The notes below the pieces were generated by a model that saw only the letters and a program-made list of their open reading frames with translations, ran no database searches and had not been told where the DNA came from. A stretch of 64,000 nt of DNA from Tomocerus qinae (lineage: Eukaryota > Arthropoda > Collembola > Entomobryomorpha > Tomoceridae): NCBI GenBank assembly GCA_020055645.1, contig CM034547.1:59088909-59152908 (forward strand), given 5' to 3'. Below are positions 1 to 15,800 of the stretch, in pieces. Each line of letters opens with the position of its first letter. The stretch's first letter is position 1. The position numbers and the translations under genes are program-made.

Positions 1-3000
1 GCTTAACATGCAATGGGAACAGAGTTAACAGTAAATACAGGCATTACTACTACGTTGCTTTTTATGGTTTCGGTGTTCATCGTGCATAATGTGTTGATAC
101 TTGGTATTAATGTGGATGCTGATTACTACAGTCCGTGTATTGTATAAATACCACATAGATTCATTATCAGATGAAACGTTGCTCATCACAATCAGTAACA
201 TGTACATACTTACTTGCAAATTGCAAGCTTACATTAGACAATAAAGTTTAGCACTTACTTATTAGTGTGTGCAATAATGTTTTGCCACACCAAAATTCAA
301 CATCCAAGTTTAGTTAATTATGCAATTTGTCAATGATGAGCAAATGTAATAAAAAACTGATAAAGGTAAACACAAGATAAGATGTCCTGAGTGTCCTGCA
401 TTTACGCATATATGATAAAAAACGCCGAACAGATAGCGATAAGCAAAACAAATTACAAATCATGTACAAGTAATATAGTTCACGAAGCGGTAAGCTGCTG
501 TCATATTTTTATCGCCATTATTATTACTTATTACTTAAGCTTATTTCGCAAAATTAGGAAATAAAAAATTGTCACCCCCACCATTTGTATTGGCATTTCG
601 TTTTAAAACATTGAATGCTCGGGTGCTTATACAAGAACGTGACTTTGGGATTAACTAAAGAATGACGTAAACAACAAAAACAAACTAATAGACTGCGTAA
701 GTATTTGTAACGTACTACATCTGCAAAATATTTAGTACATCTGCAAAGAAAGATTACAGGTGCACACGTATTTGCTCAGAGTGCAAATGTTTTCCTTGCG
801 GGCATTAGCACAATATTTAATGTAGAACATTTGTGTGCAAGTTGGCCCTCCAGGCAATGTACACGCAAAAATCCTACAAAGATTACAGACAATGTGAATA
901 ACATTGTTCTTGTAAAATAGGTAATTGGAATTAATAGTAAAGTCATAATTTCACTAACCACCTGAATGCCTGATTCTGATACCCACACAATACAATCCTT
1001 CCTAGATACTAACACAGATATAATTACTACGTAGATGAACTGTAAATGAAATTATGCTACAACCTAACCACTTTAACGTGCAACTACCATTACGTATACA
1101 AATACTACTACATAGAACAACATAACGTCATGGACCAATGACTAAGTTAAAAAATAAACCACAATAATAAGTACAGGTGAATAGGTACGGTATCCTACTA
1201 CAAGATCTGTACGATTCATTCAGATATAACATAATACACATCATCTATGCCAAATATTTACAAAACACAATCTGCATTAGAAACGATATTCTCTGTATAG
1301 TGAGGTACTACTGACCATTAACTACGCATTTATTCTGCTTTCTTAACTGACCATTAGGTACCGTACCTTATTATTCGTTAACCATCTATTATATTTATTA
1401 GTAACCAAATCTCATGGATAATTGCCAATTCATAATGGTGTTGTAACACCAGAGTTTCCATAAAATGCCTAAATTTTAAATTATCACCTTTAAAGATTTT
1501 AATTGGTAAGTACTGAATGCACGTTTGATAATGCTTAAGAGATTGTCCTTGCAGAAAAGGATTTAACCCCCAGGCGTATTCACAAGCAGTCGCAATAAAG
1601 CGAATCCATACCTACACATTCTGCGCATTATGCATTTAAAACAGATTACGACTAGAGTTAATCGCTCACCTTAAAGTACCATGAATGCTGACATAGTGCT
1701 ATTCTATGTATCTCCAGTCTTGCTCTATGCTCACAAGACGAAAATGCTGTAAACGGATGTGATTATGGATATCACTTTTGATACGTAAATGAGCGTAACT
1801 ATAACGCAAATATGTACTTAAATTTAGAAATTACTGCGCTCTAGTATTCCAAGTGCAATTAATACATATCATAGCTCCTACTAATTACTAATTAACGCTA
1901 CAAGGTAAATTGCTGCTTCTACACTGCAAGTCAAATAAAGGTTCATTAAAACAGCTATAATACACAAATGAATGGATATCATTATCTCATTCTTTCTGAT
2001 CACCACTACATGGTCATCAAAAGTAAATACTCAAAATTACGTATGCCTAGAAATGCTGTAGATACTAAATTATGCCTCAAATAATTGGCGATTGGTAGAC
2101 CAGTGCGTGTGCCCCAAAAGACACCAGACACGTACCACATCAATCGCAGGTAATGATTTCCTAATCCATATTAAATAACTGCAGTCATAAATAGCAAGAT
2201 CACAAAGTAAGACATAGTGGATACTATACACCTACCTAACTAAATACATCTCAATAACAACAACACTAAAGGTAGAGAATAGTCTCGAAATGATTATACG
2301 ATTTCAAGTAAATCTCCTTTCAAGTCCATGTGAAGGTTGGATTTTCATAATCAAAACTCCAAATCACTGATAAAATTTACACGTGAACAATTTCACTCTA
2401 TTAGTGACATCGTTATTTATTTAATTTCAATAGATACAAAACCTTTCCACACCATACTTGGAAAGCGGACGTAGTTAACAGAATATAGTAATCGTCACAC
2501 AGGGTTATCCCTAGCCTCTGGCATCTTTGTTTCCCAATAGAGCACTGATTGTTTACATTATCTTACTTTTTAATATCCTTAATGTGTCTAGCAGCAAAAG
2601 GTACTTATACACATAAGTACTATTTTCAGTTTATTTAATTTTTTGTTAAAATCTAATCAAGAGGATGAGCACAAGTATCATCGTTCCCCCAAAATGGTCT
2701 TTAGGAACACCAAAACTGTAATGTCTTTCTTAGCTACACTCTGGTGGGTTACTTAAATTCACTTCCCTGTCCTGAGTATGAATTAATTCACTCTTTCATT
2801 TGAAAAATAGCAAGTCTAACTTTATACGGTTACACACAGCAAACTATGCAGAATCATAATCATTTACCATTTTATGACATAGATTCCACCTGCGTCACTC
2901 CTACGATAGACATCGGAATATGACAGAAATGCGCATACAGAACTTTTAATATGACTTGACATTTGTTACTACAATGATACAATTTGTCTCATTTCTTGAA

Positions 3001-3651
3001 CCAAGTCATTAAATTAGATTGGCTGTACTTCAGCAAGAGCTAATAATATTTGCTAGCGATTGGCTCCACATGCACAGCACAGTGACGACTAATGTTCTAG
3101 TATTAAATTAATTACATCCAACAAAAGCTACGTATGCTACAGCAGGTAATTAAATTTAATGCTAACTGAAAGACGTAAATTTTTATGATGACGTGTATTG
3201 TTAATGCTACTAATTGTTTATAACTATTTTAATTGCAAACTTTAACCTTGGCCTGTATATATAAAAGGAACAGTAATAGGTCTCTAATAATATCCTAAAA
3301 GGGAAGTAAAAAAATCAGACGAGAAAGGTATGTCTCCATCGATTCAAGTTATCTATAATGACGATGACGATTTTATAGTAGCAATAATCAAGATTAGACA
3401 TAACATAGTGACTTTAATCAGTAGCCTTGCTGACAGCGAATCTTGGTGAAATACATACAAAGTAAAGACAATGATCATATTGTTGCCAAAGTATATATAG
3501 AACCATACCAGACTGCATTTCATTATACCTTGAGTAAACCAGAAGGGTTGTGCAAGTGCACGTAATTGGCAGAGCCAAATTGTAATATTATTTGTCCTCA
3601 TAAAAAAGAAACTGAAAAGTTGTAAAATAACATGTTTAAAAAATGACTCAC
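1..3651. other. non-coding stretch, probably intron of the leftmost minus-strand gene
   Basis: I see no exon with a plausible start or splice pair here. The few open frames are short, AT-biased and without recognisable domains. Because the exon at 3652-3810 ends in a strong splice donor pointing leftwards, this stretch is most simply its downstream intron, continuing past position 1. Confidence 0.5.
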
Positions 3652-3810
3652 CCATGATTTTGGAGGTGGGGTGAAAGTAGTAGTGACCGGAGGAGGAGGT
3701 CTAAATGTGACTGTAGGACTAGGAGGAGGCCGGAAGGAAGATGTGGTCGACGCAGGAGTATTGTTAACAATGTGATGATGGTCTACCCAAACACCTCCGT
3801 TGACTGCCAT
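3652..3810 (-). CDS. alternative first coding exon 3, proline-rich N-terminus of an unidentified gene
   Basis: Reading leftwards from an ATG at 3810, this exon encodes 53 residues beginning MAVNGGVWVDHHHIVNN and continuing into a low-complexity tract with three PPP-containing blocks (FRPPPS, FRPPPP, FTPPPKSW). An in-frame TGA lies 18 nt upstream of the ATG, so the start is well defined. The exon ends exactly at a codon boundary (TGG, then GTGAGT), a near-consensus donor. Proline-rich tails of this kind often bind SH3, WW or EVH1 domains, but that is inference. The two other first exons at 16613-17392 and 28004-28078 are on the same strand and share the phase-0 end, so this is probably the most downstream of three alternative starts. 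The gene itself is not recognised because its body is outside the window. Confidence 0.6.
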
Positions 3811-6800
3811 TATTTTGGATGACTTTTTTCAAAGGAATCCAAATCAAGAGCACAAGTAATCAACTGGGAACAATAACCGTTCTATTGTATGACTACAGGG
3901 AGATTTTAATTAAATCCTAAAAGTGAATTGAATTGGATGGAGTCTAGTGACTTGACTGGACTGGACACTGTCAGCAGAGCAGTGAGCTGCATAAACTCGT
4001 TGTCATAATATCACAAAGTCATATAAGGTAGCTCCAACTATTATTCACGGAGAAGCGAGAGAACATCAAATCCAATTGAGAGTACAATATGATAAAAACA
4101 AGCCGGCCGGAGATGTGGATTTAAATGGGAGCGATGATTGGGAGAATAGAAAAAGGATGAGAGATGGAACAACTAGGGCGGAATGTTTTTCCGCAGCTGT
4201 CAAAAACTCGAAGAATTGCCTCTGATTGCAGAAAATAGCACTAGATTGGTCTGAGAAAAGACCATGTTGCAAATTTTCCACGTAGTTAGTCAATTACAAT
4301 TACAAAGGTCTTTTAATTCAGCAACTGCCATACTTAAGTAGCAACTATAGAGTGGTCCAATAAAATAAGCTGTTCTTATTTGGTCGTCTATATATGTATT
4401 GTCTTGAGGCTTGACAAACCACTCAACTGTACACAACACTAGAAGATTGTTCTTGATTGAAAATCAGTACGTGAACTACCGTGTCATATACTGAATGTAC
4501 AATACAGAGATGAAACAAATAGGAGCAACTCAATTTACTCTGACTGGCTTGCACTGTAGTTCTTGATGATAACAAAGATCACTTGTGCATCCCAATGAAC
4601 TAAGTAAGTAGCTTCTGCTTCTTTGGCTTGCTAAACATTTGCATCCATTGCAATGTAACTTCGCCTTCTAAGTAGTACTCGTCCTCAGCACTACTATATA
4701 GTATGTCTGTGTGCGTAAAAGTTAATACAATAATGTACGTCAGCTATGCAATGGCAATTGTATATAATGTAACAGCAGAGGCAAGTACGATGATGAGGAT
4801 GAGAGATACACCCGAGTAGCTCTCGCCTACAGACAACACCACTGTGACATGAATACGAATACGTACATACGATGCAAGGTAAATCAAACTGGGCAAGATA
4901 GCGATAGCTCAACTTCAACTCGAACTCATTCAGTTTCAGTGTTCAACATGGCAGCCTTAGCCTCGATCCAAATGAAACTTAACTCACAATCAGTATCACG
5001 TCACATCACATCACTTATGTCCTCTCTAATGCATTTACTTTTACCATTACTCATATTCAAATTATTATCATGTTACAATGAACAGATAAAAATACTAGGT
5101 GATATAAATTCACATTCTCAGCATCTACGACTGCACAATGGAGAATTATATTATTCTATTCTCTCGTCCATGATACGTAGCTATCTCCCTTTATTTAGCA
5201 CAATTAAACTTCGAGTATAGTTTCTAGTTACCCTTTCAAATTGCAATATGACTACAGAGTATAATATTATAATCTCTTTCAATCTAAGTGTAAGTAAACG
5301 TAATTGTAAAAGACAGACTAGGGCTACGGATAAGTAGGTAATATTTACTATATACGGCAATATGTTGACAGCCAACTCCAAAACTGCTTATTTCCGTCCC
5401 TGCCTTTTATCACTAAAACCAACGAACCCAGCCTACAATTTGATAAAAGAACACAACAACTAAACTCGCAATCAGCTTCACTCGGATTACATTCAGTTTC
5501 CTAATCAAACGACGATGATTTACCTCCAGGCTATATACTAGCTAGACAAGTTCACGTTTCAACATATCCACAATTCAGTGCAACGTCGCCGACATGGCAG
5601 ATACCAATAGAAAAAAGAGTTGTATTATTTTCAAGAATTGGCAAATGTGAAATTGTTCTTTACTCTGACGTTTCAACTCAAACAGTCTATAGAAATCTTA
5701 ATTCCATTTCTAGACAAGAGAGTAGTAGTTTATTATACTTATAAGTATGCAGCTTTTTTCTTTGTGATTTCGAATAGTTTATTTGCAGATTGTATATGTC
5801 TTATGACATGACACAGCCAAAAGTAATGCATCACCAAGCATCTGTTACGGGACACATCTTCAATAGAAAACACTCTCCAAAAGATGTAGGAATTGAGGAC
5901 GCAGAATGCTACCTTCGATAATTCAATTTATTCTGGTTTTAGAAATTCCATCTTAGTAGTACTACAGAATTCCCAAAGTGTTCGACGAACCATGCACCTA
6001 CATCAATCACTAGTTGTTAACTTCACTGTTTTCTTTGCGAAATTCTTGACGTACACTGCACTCTCGGCTCATTCTTTGTCAATTATATTCTTTTCCTTTC
6101 CACGATGGTAACGTAGACTAATTAAATTTCGCAAAATACAGAGTGAAGAGATGTCTTGTGTTTGTATACAAGAAGACTGTAATTGGAAAATAGCCTACGT
6201 AGTAAGCTAGTAGTGATGTGATGACGATTCTTTCTGTTGCTTTTCTGCAGAGTAAACGTAATATAACTACCACTTCTTGACGTCTAACTCAATTTTCTTC
6301 CAAAACTTGCGTTCACTCCCCTACTCGTCGCTAGAACCATTTCAAAAAATTGCTTTCCGACAGCTGGATATAAAGAAATTGTTAAATGTACCAAAAACTA
6401 AATGTCAATCCAATCAGTGGCGTCTTGTAGTCTTAAAAACGTTTTGCTAACTCGAGCAAGAAGAGAAGTTGAAAAGGAGCCAAGAAGGTTGCACAAATGT
6501 CACACTAATTCTGACAGCACACAAGAAACGGCAAACGAATCAACCCGAATTTTATTCCTTTCAAAAAAACAAGAAGCACACTATGTAGATATTTTAGAAA
6601 AGAACCGTCTGCAGATAAAATCCAATTCTGAGTCAAAGGATTCAACAACCTCAAAGATGAGTTAAATTTTTGAAGAAGAATTTAGGAGAAGACAAAGGCT
6701 ACATTCCTCCAACTATATTTTGTGATATAACATGGAGTTTAGAATGGAAATGGATGAAGAGACGTGCCGAAGTCAACTGGTCTGATCTAGTATGTTGGTG

Positions 6801-9800
6801 GAGAGGTGGGATGTGGGAAAGAGTTGTATTACAGGTACAGGTAGTAGGAAAAGGCAATAAGGCAGGTAGGTAGGCAAAGGTAGATTGATAGCTCCAAGGC
6901 ACAAAAACTATCCATGGCAGAATGCATCTAACTCAACTTGTTTCCTTTGCTTCGTTCAATTCAACCATTAGCATTACACGGGGAGCAAAAGAACGAGTCA
7001 ACGAAGAAAAAAGAGTACATCCACCTACCCTAACATGGTTGTATTATCGTACCGCAGCCACAGCATGGTTGTCCAAACATACTTCAACCCAACCCCATCA
7101 TCCAGGTTATATCGCAATCTAGCAACATTCTCACTCACTAATAAAACTTACCTACAATAAAACAGAACCCAGTCACTACCACCAACACTCATTCTCAACA
7201 ATCCACTACTTACTTCAGCATTTTTAGAATCTTTCCTCTTTGCTCATCTTTCCCAACCAACTTTTTCTTCTTTTACTCAATCCTTGTTTTGTACATAACA
7301 GAAGCGTAAAAACAAATCATTATAATATTGTGTAGGTAGGAATGTGTGTTCACTGGCTCCCTTACACCTCGCTATATTTTATTACCCAAAATCCAACCTT
7401 CACAGAGCACCTATGCTGAAAATAATTAATTCCTAACCGCGGTAATTATTATTATACCTCGCTAAAAATTTCAAATTCCGGGATTTCTCTTCAGACACTG
7501 TATCAATTTTTGCCCTAAGGTTTTCATATACTTATTAGCATACCGGACATCAACGTTCGGGTCCTTCTCATCACAAATGCCTGGAAACCTGAATTACCTC
7601 ATCATAAAAAATTCTAAAATCTTAGAAAAGCATTAGAGCAAAGAAGCCTTTATGACGTAAGCGTAAGCAGCAGGGCTTTAAACTGATTCAATCAAGTTTT
7701 ATAAATATGAATAATTTGATTCCTACCTAACCACATCGGTCGATCAAAATTAGGATGGTTGGCTAAGAATTTTATCTGTACCTAAATAGCTATCAAATTA
7801 TATTTAAAAATTATAATGCTGCTTAAAATTCACTAAGCCCGGGTTCATTGTTCTATTGAGTTTTATCTATTATTTCTCGCACCACAAAGGTCAGAAGTAT
7901 ACAGTCGGTAATATTACAATAACTATTTTCATGAACAATTTTCTAACGATCTACAAATTTACTGCGTTAACTGTAAGCTTGTAAAACCATCCGAGCCCTG
8001 AAATCTGAATATCTGACCCGACCAGATTTACATCTCTGCAAATACTACTTCTGTACTGTTCTCAAGTCTAAATAGTCGTAGTCCATAACATCGCTTAGTG
8101 TATTCTTTTCCTCGTTGTTCAATACTAATAACACAGGCATACACAGTCCCACAAATAATTTTCAACCACAACAATGAGCAATGCAGAAAAGTACACAATA
8201 ATAGTACAACAGAGGCTGCATATCGAAAATTACACTTTTCTGTATATTATTGGTGTGTATGCAGTGTGCACGTATAACTTACGGTCAATCAACTCATTTA
8301 CGTTTATCCTAGCTAACTAGCTAGTAAGACCTATTCTTTCACCCTTACTGTACCAATGCTGTTAAAAATCTCAGATTTCTCTCTTTTATTAACACCACTA
8401 CTGTTCGTTATCAAGCAATATATCTAACATGTTTTCGCTTTTTTAATGTTCTACAATTCAGTGATGAATACCTCATAAACCTGCATTTTAAATTATTATC
8501 ACAAGAAATTAAATCCTTGTTAATTAATCATACTCCTGAAAACCACTGTACCGACACAGAAATTATATTACTATTACATTACATACATACAAGCTACTTA
8601 TAATTGGCATCTGGCATCTTACAGGTGTGCATTAGCTATTTTTCATACTTCATGCATTATGTTTCTCGTTATAGTTAATATGTGTTACAAATATGCAAAC
8701 GTAACGATATGCACTACAAATGTAATTGTAGCCAATGCATTTAGCTGTAACGATAACATAATCTCAACTTGATAGCTATTATAATTAAGTAAATGCCGTT
8801 GCTTAGTTTGATGTAAAGAGCTTGTCAAACCGAGCAAACCAATGCAGGCTTACCTCTTAATAAATATATGCAAACACTTCACAAAAGTACATTAGTACTA
8901 CATCAAATCCCAGAATGCCCAGTGCCTACCTTTACGTCAGCAATACACCTCACTCAAATGTGTCTACCTGTCCCTATTTCTTACAACCTACTTGGCAATA
9001 CATACAGAATCATGTGTACAGAGAATGACACATGAATTCGTACGTTGGACACACCTGAAAAGGGATTTTCTCTACCCTCCAACGGCACACCATTTTTGTA
9101 TATTCAGTGGTGGTAGTAGTTATAATGTATTAAGGTGGATGTATAAAGTGTGTGATATGTACATAGCCTGCATACACATATGCAATGTACTAGGAATAAT
9201 ACATATCCCACCATATTATATACATATTATAGTACCAGCAACCATATAAGTGTAAATATGTAGTAAGTACAAAAGCTAAGTAAACGGGAACCTCATAATA
9301 TATATAATAATGCATATATAAGGCAAGTGCATATTAGTATGACTCATTTCATTCCTTCAATTTGAATTACATTTTACATTGCTTGCATGTTGCATGTGCT
9401 CTCAGCTCAGTATTCTGATACTATGTACCTCATAAACCCACACAATTGCAGGTAGGCATGCATCCATATGCATTATAATAATTTTATCGATAAAGGGTTC
9501 AAATGAGTTGCACTGTCTCAGCCTGTCTGTACTACCTAAATCCCACTATAGGAATGTATAGTCAAAAAAGCCTGAGCACAAACAGCTACCAACTTGCATA
9601 ATAACACATTGCTCTGAATTCATATTGAACATAAACACAGATTTACTGAATACACCAAGTTAATATATTAACAAACACGGGACTCGACTCACTGGGCTGC
9701 TAACAAAACAGACATGTTTAACCAAAGTGTTGTAGTTGTACCTCGTTGTGACGGTGTTTGTCTTAGCACGTATGTTAAAGTAGTTGCACACAAATTAAAA

Positions 9801-12800
9801 TCCTTGCTGGCTTAGCAAGGTAGTTTGGCAGAGAAAATAAGTACACATATTTATAATGTGTAATTATTTAGTTCACCCATAAACTGTCTTCAGAGGTACA
9901 GTTGGGAATTCGATTTCGATGCTAATAACCGGTAATCGCGAATAACCACAACTTATAATGTAATACATAATGCATAAGATGGTCAATAAAAATTATTTTT
10001 CCTATTTAAATCCATGACGCATTCACAACCAAGAAATAATTAAGACAGTTGATGAATGTAGTATGATGAATCAAGGTAACAGTAATTTTTCAGTGTTTAG
10101 TTTTCCGATTGAAATGTATATAGATTCCATTTCAATGTATGCTGCTTATTAAAGTAACAGTATAGTAACATGCCACTTGACAATTCATAACTTATTCACA
10201 TTTATTTGTTCCTTCTTGTACTTGCACTTGAAGAATCTAGTACAAATAGTGCAATATTTACTTTAGCCAACTAGTTAAGTAAATTCCTTATGAACTACAA
10301 TTTCAGAAACCTAGTAGTACTTTTATAGGTTCTTTGGTACTAAATACGTTACATAAATTATAGTGTATCATACTACCTTGACAATTTTGTAGGCCTAATA
10401 CATGAATAAATACAATTAATGTAAAGGAAATGTATCAAAAAATGACATTGCATATACCGATTTCCTATTAGAAAGCAGTATATTGATAGAAGATTATTTT
10501 CAGTAAGTATTTACTATAGTAAAGTGCTTTTTCAGTTCACATGCAAGTAAATAGCATGACTGTACTACCGCATTAGAGGTATCTCATTTTTACACTAAAG
10601 TACCAGTCTACCAGTTCAAAAATTCTGAACAATGCAATAATATGAAATCCATTACTGTGTCTAAACTAGTTAATCCGCTGAGCGAGACTAAAGAGATGTA
10701 AAGGACAATGACGAAGATAAATGATAATGATGGCAATCAAGTTATGGGAACTCGGCTCTTGTGCACATACAGATAGTAAACAATTCTAGGTAAAGTCCAT
10801 TATTCACTCAATGACAAATACCTAAGGAGCTGGAAATCCTGATGGTCAAACAAACTCACAATAGGAATGATTTTACCTTTATATGGAACTAATTGTAAAC
10901 ACATAAGTGCTGCTAATCAAACACATCTGTAATCACCATAATCAAGCTCTTGAAAATAAGAGACTAAAAGCTAGAAACTTAACAAATGCATAGGTTACGA
11001 ATTATTTTGCTTTTCAGTTCACCTTTATAAAATTCGTTAATTACATGTACTGCTCGGCTATCAGTAGTAGTAGTAGGTGATGATGACGATTAGAAGAGCA
11101 GTGAGCAGGGCAATTTAGCTTGAATGAAACCAAACCCCTGCTGTTACATGAGAGTAATTGGTTTGGTCTGGTTCTGGCGCATTACAGTAGAATTCCATAC
11201 TCGAACTCATTTCGTTAAAACTCTAACTTACACATGGAAGATAGATATCTAGTGCTATTACTTCAGACGCTAAAATTAAGTTTGCTTTGCCAGTCTGCCT
11301 GAGTCATATATTATTAGTATTTGCGGTGTAATTTGCGTTTGTGATATCATATATGCTTAATATCCTATACAAGTGTAGCAACAAAACGGATGAGCTAATA
11401 CTTATTCTCTGAGCGTATATTACAGTAGAATATAAATTCGTCTAATTTACAAGCAAATGGGCGACAAGATTAACAATTTTCCTCAATATTGCTTTATGCC
11501 TCATGGAAACGCAACTCATTTCAACCTCATCTGCCACTCACTCATTTGCAAAATTCTTCAAGCTGACGAAACGTCGTATGATTACGTGCAAGAATATTGT
11601 GCACCCGAGCTACATGCTAGGTACATGAAGTCGAGCCTCCTATCTATAATCCTAGTTGTAAATGGTGGTGTTATAAACGCTAAGTAAACATAGCAAACGA
11701 TGCAGTACGAAATAAATGCCATTCCATTTTCATTGCATTTTTACACCACGTTTACTTACATACCTACTTCATTACCCTACTATAGTACTTACACACTGCT
11801 GCAGTCTCCACTGAAGTAACTAAGTAAGCGAAAAGAATAGAGAAACGAGTATCTCATCATCACAATAACCGCTTATTGCTTTGAGGCGAAAAAATTACCG
11901 ATACCTTCGCTCCCCGTCAGTCTTTCTCTAACTTGAAAACTATCTGCAATGAATACAAATACCTACAAGCAATTTGTTAAAGGGGCTTAGATTTTTACTC
12001 GCCGGTTATATGCACTCAGATCACACTCACACTGCTCTAAAGAAACAGGATACTACTATCAAGGTAAATAAGAGTCAACATTAGCCTTTTAGTCATTCTG
12101 CACAAGGAGAGACATGTATGTAGCAGCTATCCACAATGATACTGATATTCTAGTAACGAAATGACACTGCCTGCCTGCATGCTTTGTATGAACAAATTCT
12201 CCTCTCGACTCAGTTGCAAGATAGCAAAAGAATAGTTTGGCCACTAATCTTAGCACACAGGATACTTTATTCTGCAGCATCTTTCTCTGTCCCATCCCAT
12301 CCCTTCTACATGCTCATGCTGCAGGACCAAGACCAAGTTTGTTCTTAAACACACAAAGCAGTCAAGTCACTATTAGTAATACTAACAGAGAAAAGAGCAT
12401 CTGCAAACTTTTAACATTACAATGTAAACTTTGCGATGTCGAACAACTTTTCTGCTGAAACCGTCTGGCTGTACCTTGCATGTTTGCTGTAGGACACTTG
12501 CAACTTTCCAGTCAGCTTAGTTGAAATTGAATTGAAACTAGTATCTTTAGCTAATATACTACTGCCAACAGAATCTCTTTGTAACATAGTTTGAAAATAT
12601 CTTTAGATGCATGAACCACTACTACTAACGACCATTATTACGGAATATATCTTTCACATCTACCAAGAACCTACAGTTCAACTTGGGGAAAATCTTTATG
12701 GTCCTACTAAGCATTTCCCATCTACACATTAATCACACATAATACTAGGACATAATATACCATCATTTATTCTTTATTGTGAATGTAAAAGTACAGTATG

Positions 12801-15800
12801 TGTGTGTAATACATATCTATAGGTAAAAATCTTGGGGCAGGGCTACATTCATTACGTAAAAAATCCGATGGAGACCCTCTTCTAGCCTGCATTGAACCTA
12901 CAACGATTTTCAGCTGATACTACTTTAGGTACTTATATATATTGGATACTGTAAAATAAACTTCAACCGCATTACTGAATTAGACAGCATCTCATATTCA
13001 CATCTCTTTGGATGTTTGAATGGAGGGCGATAGACAAGAATGTGTAGGTAAGGCAACATTACGTCAGCAGAGTCCATAGTCCATCCATTCCATTAAATTG
13101 CCTAGCTCCACCGGTCTAGTCAAGAGGTTCATCACGCATCATGAATTATTGCTTTGAAACTCGTACGTGTGGGGAGGAGGACTGTATAGGTAGTTCAACT
13201 GATTATGTGCAAGAGCAATGCTGACTTAGCTTTTTGTTTGCTGAATCTGAAGTAAAATACTCAGCTTATTTTGAATAAATGCATGCGCTCACATAATATT
13301 ACTCAGTACCTTTGGTAGAATATAAATGGCCTAGTCTGCATGTAGTACAAATGCTTCTGGTACACAACACATTAGCCATTGGTATTCTGTTCATTCTAAA
13401 GACTTACATTATGTAAAGCCAAAAGCAAACTTCTCATTATGATGCTTTGCTTAGGCTATGTTTTCATCTCCCTAAGTATTTTCAATAAATACGTTAGTTA
13501 TGTACCTGCGCTGAACGAACAACGGCTTTATCAAAACCCATTTTAACCACTTCAAGTGAAAACAGAGAACGGGAAATGAGCAAAAAGGTAGCCACATACC
13601 TTGATGATGCTTTCTGTCAGTTGTGGTGCCCCAAATACATAGAAAGACAGAGAGAGGAAAGGAAGGAAGCCGTATAATATGAAGGAAGGGAGTGAGTGTG
13701 GGAAGTAAAGGGATCCATCGAGTGAATGTAGGTATGTAAATATTATTATCCAACTTAGATATGCGCCTATCCTAGCTTTATACAGAAATATCCATTAATA
13801 CATTGTTATCATACTTACCTATATACACAGTCACAGAGATTACACAAATAACAGTGAGGAGAGAATTATCATGTGTATACCTATGTATATTTCATTCACA
13901 ATGCAATAATATACAAACACAAAGAGTTACACAGTCATAGGTACGTTAACAAAACAAATACAGCACAGCAGTAGACCACAGCAAAGTCAGTACAGCATTT
14001 CCATTTCCACTACCCATGAATACTTACAATTCCAATTAGTAGGTGCATTAATAGACAGGTACATAAGTATACATCGTAATAAATAACTGTAAGAGCTAAA
14101 CTAATAGTACCTTGTATTTCAACCGAACTAAATACAATGTTATACTATCAGAGTCCAACCAGACGTAGATTGATGCTAATAAACACATAGATCAATCTGC
14201 TATTCAAACAGAGATTGAATGAATGTGGGCACACAACTGTACAGATGTAGAGCAATTCAGCAGACCATTATGTTTTAGTGGAAATGTTGATTGATCCTTC
14301 AGTGATTTAGCTTAAAATAAGTCACTATTTACATGGCCATGGCACTGCAAGGTAGTCAAGTCAAAATTAAGCCCAAAACAGTGTTTACTTATATGAGTAC
14401 CTATTTGTGTGTATATATATTTTCCCTCTTTATTACGGGTTTACAGTTATAAACTATAAGCTGAAATATCCTGAAGTTTAATCCATTGTCGCATTACGGC
14501 ATTTCAGATTATATGACATGACACTCCAATGGAATGCAACAGAGTTTTCCTTGCCGTACGTTTATGATACAATCAGTTTGATTACAAAAATTACGCTTTC
14601 CCCTACCATCTGCACTCGTCATTAATCCTATTAATCAAAATGTGTCCGTCATTTTTTCTCAAATGAAAGCTAATGCTAAGATAATCATACCCTAATTGAA
14701 TGAAACTGGCAAATGAAATCATTCCTTTCGCTCGCAATTACTCATAATACACAAGCAACTCCCATAAACTACCCAACTTTTTCATTTAAATCTATCTAAG
14801 TTTTCTTTAATGGATGGATTTTTCCCAAGTTACTATACAGTTATGAACACAGTACGTATAGCTACGAGACTAATAGATAGAGTTCAGTAATCCTTTACAG
14901 TGACAGAACTGCTCTTAAAATCAGTAAATAGAATGAGTGAGTGAGGAAACGAAAGAGCAAGAAAAGATGAATTATTGTTGTTCTGTTGAGAAACAGGCTC
15001 AAGGGACTTCAAAGAGTCGAATTAATTGCCCGTCTCTGACAACAGAACATAGCTAGCCTAGAATAATGCAAGAATAACATGTACAAAATATAGAACCGAG
15101 TTATGGATAGGCATCTCAACTGTAGGCACTCAAAGGCAATACGTAGCACGCGTACTTATATAAAGTAAAATTTTACACTTTGGCACATTGTAGGAGCAGC
15201 AGAGGAAAATCGATCGCCTTGCTGCTGACTTTCAGAGTTTAGGTAGAAAAACCTACGCAAGCAAGCTAGGCGTCCGTAGCTTCTAGTATTTAGGTGCTCT
15301 ATTCGCCTACTCGTTTCATACTATAGGTATCTACAGTAGTATACTGAGTTAAGAACATAAGCCCCACCGTGTGCCCATTTTCTATTACACAACTTATACA
15401 TTTTTGTCTGCTAGTGGTAATAGGACAATCGCAGCAAGAAATGAAGGGCTAGAAAATCAAAAGGAAATCGGAAACCACGGTCCAGTATCATATTATATAT
15501 CATAAGCACCACTTTCCTTCTTTCAACATGTTTGAAGGAAACTAAAACTAATATTTTCTGTCAAAGTAACCAACAAGCTCTCCTTGAAAGCTTATAAACA
15601 GTGTCCTGTGTCTACTGAACATACAAAGATAAGTAATGATATTTTGTTTGGCAAAATTGAAGTATATAAGTCAGAAATAGCACAATAGTGAATATTGTGT
15701 CTAAAATGCTATCATATCCTATGTATAACAAATGCAATATTGCAAATATCGCTAGTTGCAAAACTTTAAAGGTCTACGTTTATAGCATTATAAGTGAGTA

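Noticed and set aside
7150..7200. Possible fourth minus-strand first exon (ATG to GTAAGT donor, 14 codons, MSVGGSDWVLFYC)
   Set aside because: It ends in phase 2, unlike the three phase-0 first exons, so it could not join the same acceptor in frame.
11457..11687. Plus-strand 76-codon frame with good ATG context (MGDKINNFPQYCFMPHG)
   Set aside because: No domain, no splice continuation and no neighbours; length is within chance expectation for this much sequence.
13472..13753. Minus-strand 93-codon frame and a nearby AAG/GTATGT donor
   Set aside because: The donor lies in a different frame with no ATG, and the translation is dominated by a CT-rich tract.
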